From CADEFF01 sp964569315 (GTDB taxonomy: Bacteria; Pseudomonadota; Alphaproteobacteria; Dongiales; Dongiaceae), in the NCBI GenBank assembly GCA_964569315.1, contig CAZMUZ010000096.1, positions 1 through 14,434 of the forward strand: 14,434 nt of DNA. The letters run 5' to 3'. The notes beneath the pieces were generated by a model. The model saw only the letters and a list, made by a program, of their open reading frames with translations, was not told where the DNA came from and ran no database searches. Within the stretch, counting starts at the first letter, position 1. Each line of letters opens with the position of its first letter. Shown here piece after piece: positions 1 through 5,760 of the stretch. The position numbers and the translations under genes were made by a program.

Positions 1-477
1 ACCCGGCTCCAGGTCGAGCATCCGGTCTCCGAGATGATCACCGGCATCGACCTGGTGCGCGAGCAGATCCGCGTCGCGACCGGCGCGCCGCTCGATTTCC
101 GGCAGGAGGACGTGACCTTCACCGGCCACGCCATCGAATGCCGGATCAACGCCGAGAACCCGGTGACCTTCGCCCCCTCGCCCGGCCGCATCACCGACTA
201 TCACGCGCCGGGCGGCCTCGGGGTGCGCGTCGATTCCGCGCTCTATTCCGGCTACAAGGTGCCGCCGAACTACGACAGCCTGATCGCCAAGCTCGTGGTC
301 CATGGCAACACCCGGAACGAATGCCTGATGCGGCTGCGCCGGACGCTCGAAGAGTTCGTGATCGGCGGCGTCGAGACCAGCATTCCGCTGCATCGCCGGC
401 TGGTGACCGCGGCCGACTTCATCAACGGCGACTACGATATCCGCTGGCTCGAAAAGTTCGTGCAGCCGCAATCCTGA
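1..477 (+). CDS. accC: Biotin carboxylase subunit of acetyl-CoA carboxylase, 3' part
   Basis: This is the C-terminal third of biotin carboxylase, which carries out the ATP-dependent carboxylation of biotin on the AccB carrier in the first step of fatty acid synthesis. The gene runs off the left edge; 158 residues are visible, against about 450 for the whole family member. The window opens inside the hallmark motif TRLQVEHPVSEMITGIDLV, which holds the active-site Arg, Gln and Glu. It continues with GHAIECRINAEN and VPPNYDSLIAKLVVHG, both typical of the biotin carboxylase C-terminal domain. It ends at TGA, 28 bp before aat, so the two may be cotranscribed. The free-standing end without a biotinyl domain fits AccC rather than a fused propionyl- or pyruvate-carboxylase chain, although the missing N-terminus means a related carboxylase cannot be fully excluded. 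Confidence 0.95.
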   Translation, partial: TRLQVEHPVSEMITGIDLVREQIRVATGAPLDFRQEDVTFTGHAIECRINAENPVTFAPSPGRITDYHAPGGLGVRVDSALYSGYKVPPNYDSLIAKLVVHGNTRNECLMRLRRTLEEFVIGGVETSIPLHRRLVTAADFINGDYDIRWLEKFVQPQS

Positions 478-505
478 GCGCGCGCCGCATGGGCCGCCTC
501 ATCCC

Positions 506-1159
506 ATGAACGGCGAGATCACCCCCGACATGCTGCTCCGGGCCTATGCCTGCGGCGTGTTCCCGATGGCGGAGGGGCGCGACGATCCGGAGATCCACTG
601 GATCGACCCGCGCCAGCGCGGGGTGCTGCCGCTCGAGGATTTCCACCTGCCGCACCGGCTGGCGCGCACCATCCGGCAGAACCGCTTCGAGGTGCGCTGC
701 GACACCGCGTTCGAGGCCGTGCTGGAAGGCTGCGCCGAGCCGGCGCCCGGCCGCGTCGACACCTGGATCAATCCGGTGATCCTCAGCCTGATGCGGCAGC
801 TCTTCGAGCGCGGCTATGCGCACAGCGTCGAATGCTGGCGCGGCGAGCGGCTGGTCGGCGGGCTCTACGGCGTCGCGATCAGCGGCGCCTTCTTCGGCGA
901 GAGCATGTTCAGCCGCGAGCGCGACGCGAGCAAGGTCGCCCTCGCCCATCTGGTGCTACGGATGAAGCTCGGCGGCTATCGGCTGCTCGACACGCAGTTC
1001 GTGACCGATCACCTGCGCCAGTTCGGGGCCGTCGAGGTCGCCCGTGCCGCCTATCGCCGGCTGCTCGCGGCGGCGCTCGCCACCCCGGCGCAGTTTCACG
1101 GCGAGGTCTCGGACTCGGTCGTGGCCGCGTTCACGCAGTCGATCACCCAGACGTCGTAG
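506..1159 (+). CDS. aat: Leucyl/phenylalanyl-tRNA--protein transferase
   Basis: This cytoplasmic enzyme moves Leu or Phe from aminoacyl-tRNA to N-terminal Arg or Lys of proteins, marking them for ClpS/ClpAP in the N-degron pathway. The 217-residue product has the family motifs in order: AYACGVFPM (13-21), HWIDPRQRGVLPL (31-43), DTWIN (85-89), GERLVGGLYGV (113-123), FFGESMFSR (129-137) with DASK (140-143), and LDTQFVTDHLRQFGA (161-175). Its length is slightly below E. coli Aat (234). The start ATG follows accC by 28 bp and has no clear Shine-Dalgarno, but residue 13 onward already matches the family, so no later start is plausible. Its last 64 bp overlap, tail to tail, the end of the minus-strand DUF2155 gene. 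Confidence 0.95.
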   Translation: MNGEITPDMLLRAYACGVFPMAEGRDDPEIHWIDPRQRGVLPLEDFHLPHRLARTIRQNRFEVRCDTAFEAVLEGCAEPAPGRVDTWINPVILSLMRQLFERGYAHSVECWRGERLVGGLYGVAISGAFFGESMFSRERDASKVALAHLVLRMKLGGYRLLDTQFVTDHLRQFGAVEVARAAYRRLLAAALATPAQFHGEVSDSVVAAFTQSITQTS

Positions 1160-1524
1160 ACCGGGTGCTCGAGCGCGTTCAGCGCCGGGCTCGAGGCGAA
1201 CATCCAGCCGGTGAAGCGCGATTGCGGCGCCTCGTTGGGCCGGTTCTCGACGATCTCGAGGAAGGCGGCGCTTTCCGGCGTCTCCTCCGGCGGGCGCTTG
1301 TCGCAGGCACGCACCGTGATGGCGAGCGAACCCACCGTCGTCGCCTCCCCGACCGGCACCTCGATGGTGGCGACGCGCGCCGTCACCTTGTCGAGGGTGC
1401 GCAGCACCGCGATCGCCGCAGGATCGGCCTCGGCCACGATCGACGACAGGAAGAGGGCGGCGAGTGCCAGGATCGCGGCGAGGCCTGCCGCGCCGGCGCG
1501 GCCGATCGAATGCGTCGCGGGCAT
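1096..1524 (-). CDS. Secreted DUF2155 family protein
   Basis: This 142-residue protein has an N-terminal signal peptide: a basic start, a hydrophobic stretch at about residues 11-30, then an AEA-type cleavage region. It is therefore probably periplasmic. The mature part matches DUF2155, a family found mainly in Alphaproteobacteria: LDKVTARV, LAITVRACDKRPPEETPESAAF, FTGWMFASSPALNALEHPVYDVWVIDC (quoted in pieces; the F-x-GWMFASSPAL and HPVYD-WVIDC segments are the strongest). Two conserved cysteines, one in the RACDKRPPEE segment and one in WVIDC, could form a disulfide (inference). The function is unknown. It is the last gene of the minus-strand block and starts 4 bp after the 92-aa gene ends, implying translational coupling. 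Its C-terminal codons overlap the end of aat on the opposite strand. Confidence 0.9.
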   Translation of the reverse strand: MPATHSIGRAGAAGLAAILALAALFLSSIVAEADPAAIAVLRTLDKVTARVATIEVPVGEATTVGSLAITVRACDKRPPEETPESAAFLEIVENRPNEAPQSRFTGWMFASSPALNALEHPVYDVWVIDCVNAATTESETSP

Positions 1525-1528
1525 CGCG

Positions 1529-1807
1529 CTACCTGGTCTTGCGATAGGGATTTTCGAGCGAACCGACGAGGCCTTCGAGCACGCTGCGAATCTGCCCCTC
1601 GTCGCATCCCATCAGCACGGCGTCCTCCAGCGCGTCCTGCGCCATCTGCCGGATCTCCGCGAGATTCTCGTTCAGCACCTTGATCTTCTCGACGCAGGAA
1701 AGCGCCTTGCCGTCGGGCTGACGCCAGGTCGGGAAGGCTGCATCCTTGCGCGTCCGCTTCAAGCCGGGATCCGCCGCTGTCGGGTTGGTTCGCGGTTTCG
1801 TCACCAT
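1529..1807 (-). CDS. Small conserved-looking protein of unknown function (92 aa)
   Basis: I do not recognise a named family here. The protein is soluble, with no signal peptide or membrane segment. Its N-terminal third is basic and probably disordered (Lys, Arg, Thr and Pro rich). A segment at about residues 35-75 is predicted helical by its heptad-like spacing of Leu, Ile and Val (KIKVLNENLAEIRQMAQDAL, then EDAVLMGCDEGQIRSVLEGL). The end is SLENPYRKTR. There are two cysteines, at about 38 and 68. The helical part looks like a real folded domain rather than a spurious frame, and the gene is tightly packed: 40 bp after the methyltransferase gene and 4 bp before the DUF2155 gene. That packing and the coding-like composition are the main evidence that it is a gene. 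A role linked to its neighbours is only inference. Confidence 0.75.
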   Translation of the reverse strand: MVTKPRTNPTAADPGLKRTRKDAAFPTWRQPDGKALSCVEKIKVLNENLAEIRQMAQDALEDAVLMGCDEGQIRSVLEGLVGSLENPYRKTR

Positions 1808-1847
1808 AGCAAGCGCCCTCGGGCCGGAGAAGTCCCGCAGCCTTCGC

Positions 1848-2624
1848 TCAATTGGCGGGTTTCATTGCGGCGAATCTGAGACGGACATAGTCGACCGACC
1901 ATTTGCCGTCCGGTTGCATCAGCGCCGGACGAAGCCGGTCCTCCAGTTCTTTCAGATAGGCATGACGGTCCTCCGGCGCCAGCCGCGTCAGGAAGGCGTC
2001 GCCGAAGGTTTCGAGCCAGTCGGCGAGCGCGCCGGGGATCGGCGTCGGCCGCGGAATGAGCGCGATCTCGCGCGGCACGAAGCCCCGCGCCTCGAGCCGG
2101 CCGCGATAGTCTTCCGGCGTCGGAAAATACCAGGGGACCGCCGCGCGGCCGTCGATGCCGCGCCGCTCCAGGCCGGCCACGGCCGCCGCGACGACCTGGT
2201 TCGCATTGCCGGCGCCGCCCATCTCCGCGACGAAGCGCCCGCCGGGCTTCAGCGCGCAATGCACCCCGGCAATGACGGCGTCCGGATCCAGCATCCAGTG
2301 CAGCGCCGCGTTCGAGAAGACGGCATCGAACTCGCCGCGGAACCCGAGCGCGGCGCCGTCCGCGACCCGGACATCGAGCCCGCGGGCCAAGGCGGCGGCG
2401 ATCTGCTCGGGGCTCTGATCGACGCCGACCACGGTGGCGCCGGCGGCGGCGAGCTTCTCGGTCAGCGCGCCGTCGCCGCAGCCGAGATCGAGAATGCGCT
2501 CGCCCGGCTTCGGCGCCAGCAGGTCGAGAACCGGCATGCCGAGCTCGGCGACGAACCCGGCATTGCGCCGGTAGCGCGCCGGATCCCAATGCTGCGTCGG
2601 TGCGGAACCTTCGGCTCGCGCCAT
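1848..2624 (-). CDS. Class I SAM-dependent methyltransferase, trans-aconitate methyltransferase-like
   Basis: This 258-residue protein has a Rossmann-type methyltransferase fold. SAM-binding motif I is RILDLGCGDGALT (43-55); the acidic residue ending strand beta-2 is D69 in VVGVDQSP; motif II-like DAVFSNAALHWM spans 100-111; and LKPGGRFV spans 125-132. The NAALHW segment and the ADWLETFGDAF and KWSVDYVRLRF segments resemble Tam, which methylates trans-aconitate, but substrate cannot be read from sequence, so a general methyltransferase call is safer. The ATG at 2624 is preceded by AGGTG at a workable distance. It lies 55 bp after the mlaD-like gene and 40 bp before the 92-aa gene, inside the minus-strand block. 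It is not part of the usual alphaproteobacterial complex I/MCE neighbourhood as I know it, so it may be a lineage-specific insertion. Confidence 0.85.
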   Translation of the reverse strand: MARAEGSAPTQHWDPARYRRNAGFVAELGMPVLDLLAPKPGERILDLGCGDGALTEKLAAAGATVVGVDQSPEQIAAALARGLDVRVADGAALGFRGEFDAVFSNAALHWMLDPDAVIAGVHCALKPGGRFVAEMGGAGNANQVVAAAVAGLERRGIDGRAAVPWYFPTPEDYRGRLEARGFVPREIALIPRPTPIPGALADWLETFGDAFLTRLAPEDRHAYLKELEDRLRPALMQPDGKWSVDYVRLRFAAMKPAN

Positions 2625-2679
2625 GCGGATGACACCTGGGAGTGACGAGGGCGGTGATCGGCCGAAAGGACGCCGAACG

Positions 2680-3135
2680 CTACTTCGCGTCTTCGTCCTT
2701 GGCGTTGAACATGAAGCGGCCGATGAGGTCGGTCAGGTTGAGCGGATCCTGCGTCTTGTGGATCTGGCCGCCCGGCTCGATCGTCGCCTCCTCGGCGCCC
2801 GGCTCGATGCTGAGATAGGTGTCGCCCAGCAGGCCGTCCGCCAGGATCTTCGCCGTGCTGTCGGTCGGGATCTGCACGGAATCGCTGATCGAGAGCCGAA
2901 GCTCCGCAAGATAGGTCTGCGGATCGAGCCGCTCGCCGAGCACGCTGCCGATCTTGATCCCGCTCATCCGGACATCGCTGCCGGTGGTGATGCCGTCGAT
3001 GCGGTTGAAGCGCGCCGTGACCTCGTACCCCTGGACCCCGCGCACGTCGCTCGAATTGACAGCGAACACAAGGAACGCCGCGGCGACCAGCAGCACGACC
3101 GCTCCCATGATCGTCTCGATGACGTTGCGCTTCAT
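2680..3135 (-). CDS. mlaD: MlaD-like MCE-domain lipid transport protein
   Basis: This is the membrane-anchored MCE subunit of the Mla (ABC-type phospholipid) transport system, which forms the periplasmic hexameric ring that passes lipids between outer and inner membranes. The 151-residue product has one N-terminal membrane segment (about 9-26) followed by a single MCE/MlaD domain (about 36-115): YEVTARFNRIDGITTGSDVR, SGIKIGSV, DSTAKILADGLLGDTYLSIE. The family's GLLGDTYLSIEPG motif is clear. The start is set by a strong GAGGA five bases upstream (3141-3145); the open frame continues further upstream, but that extension is not MCE-like. It lies 32 bp after the NDUFA12 gene. Genes for the MlaE permease and MlaF ATPase are not in this window, so they would have to be elsewhere in the genome. 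Confidence 0.92.
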   Translation of the reverse strand: MKRNVIETIMGAVVLLVAAAFLVFAVNSSDVRGVQGYEVTARFNRIDGITTGSDVRMSGIKIGSVLGERLDPQTYLAELRLSISDSVQIPTDSTAKILADGLLGDTYLSIEPGAEEATIEPGGQIHKTQDPLNLTDLIGRFMFNAKDEDAK

Positions 3136-3140
3136 CGCTG

Positions 3141-3145
3141 TCCTC
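3141..3145 (-). promoter_or_regulatory. Ribosome binding site that fixes the mlaD start
   Basis: GAGGA on the minus strand ends five bases before the ATG at 3135-3133. It supports this internal start over the longer open frame that reaches back into the NDUFA12 gene. Confidence 0.75.
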
Positions 3146-3167
3146 GGGAATCCGACGGAGGCGGCAC

Positions 3168-3518
3168 TCAGGCCGGCGTCCAGGGCTCGTAGTCGCCCGT
3201 GGCCGGCGCCCGCCGGCCGCCCTCGAGCGTATGGCCGGGCGGCCGATAGGCAAGCGCGGTGCCGGTGCGGTTCGGCAGATGCTCCCGCTGCCAGGGACGC
3301 CGCTTCGCCTCGCTCTTCGGCGGCTCGCCCTGGCCGCCATGCAGCCAGCCATGCCATTCCGCCGGCACCTTCGAGGCTTCCGGTGCGCCGCTATAGAGAA
3401 CCCAGCGCCGCTCCCGCTCGTGCAACGGCTTCTTGCCGCGGTAATAGCGATTGCCGAAACGGTCGGTGCCGACCAGCTCGCCATGGAGCCAGGTGTAAAG
3501 TCGCGTGCCGATGCTCAT
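3168..3518 (-). CDS. NDUFA12-family NADH:ubiquinone oxidoreductase accessory subunit
   Basis: This is the bacterial homologue of mitochondrial complex I subunit NDUFA12 (B17.2), present in Alphaproteobacteria as one of the few accessory subunits of respiratory complex I. The 116-residue product shows the family motifs in order: LVGTDRFGNRYYR (16-28), RRWVLYSG (37-44), VPAEWHGWLHG (51-61), WQREHLPNRTGTALAYRP (76-93) and ATGDYEPWTP (105-115). I chose the ATG at 3518 (MSIGTRLYTW) because family members begin there; the frame extends upstream to 3578 but that part is not conserved-looking. It is the first gene of the minus-strand block and is transcribed divergently from the EamA permease. The nuo structural genes are not in the window. 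Confidence 0.95.
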   Translation of the reverse strand: MSIGTRLYTWLHGELVGTDRFGNRYYRGKKPLHERERRWVLYSGAPEASKVPAEWHGWLHGGQGEPPKSEAKRRPWQREHLPNRTGTALAYRPPGHTLEGGRRAPATGDYEPWTPA

Positions 3519-3711
3519 TCCCAGCCGAATCCGGTTAGTTTCCGCCGCCGGACCGACCGGCCCCGCGAGCGGGCGCAACTATGCCCGCCGCGACCGCTGC
3601 CGTCCAGCGCCCGAGGGCGCCCGGGAACGCCCGGATTGCGGCGGCTGGACAGCCCCCTCCGGACCCGATAGAGGGAGGACGGCCGGTCTTCCGCCGCCCG
3701 CGAACGCCCCC

Positions 3712-3716
3712 AGGAG
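3712..3716 (+). promoter_or_regulatory. Ribosome binding site before a CTG start
   Basis: AGGAG is followed by five bases and then CTG (3722-3724), in frame with the EamA permease. No ATG, GTG or TTG in this frame lies nearby at a sensible Shine-Dalgarno distance. Confidence 0.5.
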
Positions 3717-3721
3717 TTCCC

Positions 3722-4621
3722 CTGACTGCGCCCAACCCAGCCCTCTCCCGCCTCGGTATCTGGGTGGGATCGGCTTTCGCGGCGCTGGGCGCGATCGGTT
3801 TCGGCATCGCCAGCACCTTCGCGCGCCTCGCTTACGGCGCCGGCGCCACGCCGCTCACGCTGGTCACCGCACGCACGATCGGCTTCGTGCTGCTGGTCGG
3901 CGGGCTCGTCCTCCTGCTGCGCCAGCCCTTCCGCCTGACCCGGCTCGGCCTCCGTTCGCTCCCCTTCCTCGGCGTTGCCGGCTTCTTCATGTCGGTCGGC
4001 TATCTCTCCGCGGTCGCCTACATCCCCGTCTCGCTCGCGGTGCTGCTGCTCTATACGGGGCCCTTCATGGTCGGCCTGATCTCCGCCGCCACCGGTCGCG
4101 AAAGACTGACCGTGCCGAAGCTCGTGGCGCTGGTCGTCGCCTTCCTCGGGCTCGCGCTCGCGATCGGCCCGGAAGCGAGCGCGCTCGATCCGCGCGGCAT
4201 CGCCTGGGCGCTCGCGGCCGCCCTCGCGATCGCGCTGCAGACCGTCTTCGCACGCAGCATCCTCCACGAGAACAAGCCGCTGGTGCTGAACTGGTACGCG
4301 CATCTGGCCCTGCTGCCGCTGCTGCTGGTCTTCGGCCCGCTGGTCGGAAGCTATGCGATCCCGCACGGGCTCGACGGCCTCGGCGGCGCCGGCGGTTCGA
4401 TCCTCGGCTACATCCTCGGCTATGTCTGCTGGTTCCTGGCGCTCACCCGCATCGCCGCGATCCGTGTGGCGCTGGTGTTCAACCTGGAGCCGCTCGTCAC
4501 GTTCGCGGCGGCGGCCCTGCTGCTCGGCGAAAGACTGACGCTGCAGCAATGGCTGGGCTCGGCACTGGTCCTGGCCGCGATCGTCGGCCAGTCGCTGTGG
4601 CGCGAGCGGACCGCCCGCTGA
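3722..4621 (+). CDS. EamA/DMT-family permease (drug/metabolite transporter), likely CTG start
   Basis: This inner-membrane permease of the drug/metabolite transporter superfamily has two EamA repeats of about five membrane segments each, about ten in total. Examples are the hydrophobic runs near IWVGSAFAALGAIGFG, LLYTGPFMVGLISAAT, ALAAALAIALQTVFA and GYILGYVCWFLALTRI. The motif VALVFNLEPLVTFAAAALLLGE near the end (given in part) is the conserved EPL-A-LLGE signature of the second EamA domain. The substrate is unknown. From CTG at 3722 it has 299 residues, the usual family size, and is preceded by AGGAG. The first ATG in frame is at 3581, but it has no Shine-Dalgarno and would add 47 Pro/Arg/Ala-rich residues unlike a DMT N-terminus. 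GTG at 3764 would fall inside the first membrane segment. The gene stands alone between the complex I block and the catabolic cluster. Confidence 0.85.
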   Translation: MTAPNPALSRLGIWVGSAFAALGAIGFGIASTFARLAYGAGATPLTLVTARTIGFVLLVGGLVLLLRQPFRLTRLGLRSLPFLGVAGFFMSVGYLSAVAYIPVSLAVLLLYTGPFMVGLISAATGRERLTVPKLVALVVAFLGLALAIGPEASALDPRGIAWALAAALAIALQTVFARSILHENKPLVLNWYAHLALLPLLLVFGPLVGSYAIPHGLDGLGGAGGSILGYILGYVCWFLALTRIAAIRVALVFNLEPLVTFAAAALLLGERLTLQQWLGSALVLAAIVGQSLWRERTAR

Positions 4622-4637
4622 GCCGCGCCGATGGCCC

Positions 4638-4669
4638 GGAAATCCGCGGTTGTTGTCGGTAATCCGCGG
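4638..4669 (+). repeat. Two 12-bp direct repeats 20 bp apart, operator-like
   Basis: GGAAATCCGCGG (4638-4649) and GGTAATCCGCGG (4658-4669) differ at one base and have a period of exactly 20 bp, about two turns of the helix. Each carries the palindromic core CCGCGG. They lie just before the DDAH-like gene and interleave with a candidate promoter, the arrangement expected for a regulator binding two sites on one face of the DNA. I saw no further good copy elsewhere in the window by eye. Confidence 0.6.
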
Positions 4670-4678
4670 ACCTAGAGT
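4650..4678 (+). promoter_or_regulatory. Candidate promoter of the DDAH-like gene
   Basis: TTGTTG (4650-4655) and TAGAGT (4673-4678) are separated by 17 bp, the ideal spacing for a sigma-70-type promoter. The start would lie near 4685, about 25 bp before the ATG. One 12-bp repeat abuts the -35 box and the second fills the spacer, so a repressor bound there would block polymerase. The boxes are only moderate matches. Confidence 0.45.
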
Positions 4679-4709
4679 GGCATCGCTTCGGATCATGGGA
4701 GGACGGGAA

Positions 4710-5597
4710 ATGACCGGCAACGGCAAGACCAACGGCAGCACGCCCTGGGGCGTGAACTCCGAATACGGCAAATTGCACGACGTGCTGCTCTGCGAGCCGG
4801 TCAATTTCAAATGGCTGCCGACCAGCTCGATCTCGAAGGCGACGCTGAAGAGCGGCGCCAGGTTCGACCAGCAGCTCGCCATGAAGCAGCATCGCGAGAT
4901 GGTGCAGGCCTATGAAGATGCCGGCGTCGCCGTGCATTTCATCGAGCCGGACGAGGACCTGCCCTATCAGGTCTTCGCGCGCGATTCGAGCTTCATGACG
5001 CCGTTCGGCGCCGTCGTGACCCAGATGAACCAGTGGTGGCGGCGCGGCGAATACGGCCCGGTCATCAAGTTCTACCAGTCGAAGAACATCCCGATCTTCA
5101 ACATGGTCACGGCGTCTGCCTTCGAGGGCGGCGATTTCGACATCATCGAGCCCGGCCTCGCCCTCATCGGCTATTGCGGCGAGCGTACCCAGGAGCCGGC
5201 CGCGCGTCAGGTCAAGCGCTGGATGGAGCCGAAGGGATGGGAGATCAGGCTCGCGCCGATCGCCGAGCACTATGTGCATATCGACCTGATGGTCTGCATG
5301 CTCGGGCCGAAGCTCTGCGCGGTCTGCGTGGATACGACCGACGACGCGATTCTCGACCTGCTGAAGCAGCGCAAGATCGAGATCGTGCCGGTGAATTTCC
5401 GCGACACCATGGAGCTCGGCTGCAACGTCATGGCGCTCGGCGACGGGAAGATAATCTCGACCGCGCGGTCAAAGGCGCTGAACCAGACGCTGCGCGCCGC
5501 GGGCTTCAAGGTCTACGACCCCGAGGTGCATATGTTCACCATGGGCGGGGGCGGCGTGCATTGCATGGCGCAGGCGCTGCGGCGCGACCCGGTCTGA
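4710..5597 (+). CDS. DDAH/amidinotransferase-fold guanidine hydrolase
   Basis: This 295-residue enzyme belongs to the guanidino-group-modifying superfamily (dimethylarginine dimethylaminohydrolase, arginine deiminase, amidinotransferases), whose members attack a guanidinium carbon with a Cys through a covalent thiouronium intermediate. Visible motifs are FARDSSF (89-95) with the substrate-binding Asp, FEGGDFD (138-144), GYCGERT (154-160), the catalytic His in HIDLMVC (H190), and the C-terminal GGGGVHCMAQALRRDP with the catalytic Cys at 285. It is cytoplasmic with no signal peptide. The ATG at 4710 follows GGGAGG at seven bases. Length and the HCMxQxxxRDP end fit DDAH-like hydrolases better than agmatine deiminase (longer) or true arginine deiminase. 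It stands next to a polyamine-type transporter, so a guanidino or methylguanidino substrate is plausible but unproven. Confidence 0.88.
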   Translation: MTGNGKTNGSTPWGVNSEYGKLHDVLLCEPVNFKWLPTSSISKATLKSGARFDQQLAMKQHREMVQAYEDAGVAVHFIEPDEDLPYQVFARDSSFMTPFGAVVTQMNQWWRRGEYGPVIKFYQSKNIPIFNMVTASAFEGGDFDIIEPGLALIGYCGERTQEPAARQVKRWMEPKGWEIRLAPIAEHYVHIDLMVCMLGPKLCAVCVDTTDDAILDLLKQRKIEIVPVNFRDTMELGCNVMALGDGKIISTARSKALNQTLRAAGFKVYDPEVHMFTMGGGGVHCMAQALRRDPV

Positions 5598-5605
5598 CGC
5601 ACGGT

Positions 5606-5629
5606 CGATCCCACGGGCGATCCCGCGGG
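5606..5629 (+). repeat. Adjacent 12-bp tandem repeat
   Basis: CGATCCCACGGG is followed directly by CGATCCCGCGGG, with one mismatch. It starts nine bases after the stop of the DDAH-like gene. The role is unknown and it could be chance in such GC-rich DNA. Confidence 0.4.
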
Positions 5630-5649
5630 GCTTCCGTGTGAATTCGATG

Positions 5650-5678
5650 GCCGGCGCCGCACGACCGCGGTCGCCGGC
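5650..5678 (+). terminator. Possible weak hairpin terminator after the DDAH-like gene
   Basis: GCCGGCG (5650-5656) pairs with CGCCGGC (5672-5678), with the palindrome GACCGCGGTC in between. No T-run follows, only CGCGGCTTTCC. It lies in the 163-bp gap before potA, so it may end the DDAH-like transcript, but GC-rich DNA gives such pairings often. Confidence 0.3.
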
Positions 5679-5698
5679 GCGGCTTTCCGTGGAAACAG

Positions 5699-5727
5699 TT
5701 GACCGGCGCCGGCGAAGCCCGTCAGAT
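5699..5727 (+). promoter_or_regulatory. Candidate potA promoter
   Basis: TTGACC (5699-5704) is a good -35 match; TCAGAT (5722-5727), 17 bp later, is a poor -10. It sits about 34 bp before the potA ATG. A second weak pair, TTGCCG (5727-5732) and CATTAA (5749-5754), would start transcription at or next to the ATG. Neither is strong. Confidence 0.25.
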
Positions 5728-5760
5728 TGCCGCTGAACGCGGTAGGGGCATTAAACGCCG

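Noticed and set aside
3136..3357. N-terminal extension of the MlaD-like protein
   Set aside because: The extension overlaps the NDUFA12 gene and is not MCE-like, and GAGGA sits right before the internal ATG at 3135.
3581..3721. ATG at 3581 as the EamA start
   Set aside because: No Shine-Dalgarno, and the extra 47 residues are Pro/Arg/Ala rich and unlike a DMT N-terminus.
3515..4882. 455-codon open frame on the minus strand
   Set aside because: It covers the NDUFA12/EamA intergenic region, the EamA gene and the start of the DDAH-like gene on the opposite strand; its Glu/Arg/Gln-rich product is not protein-like.
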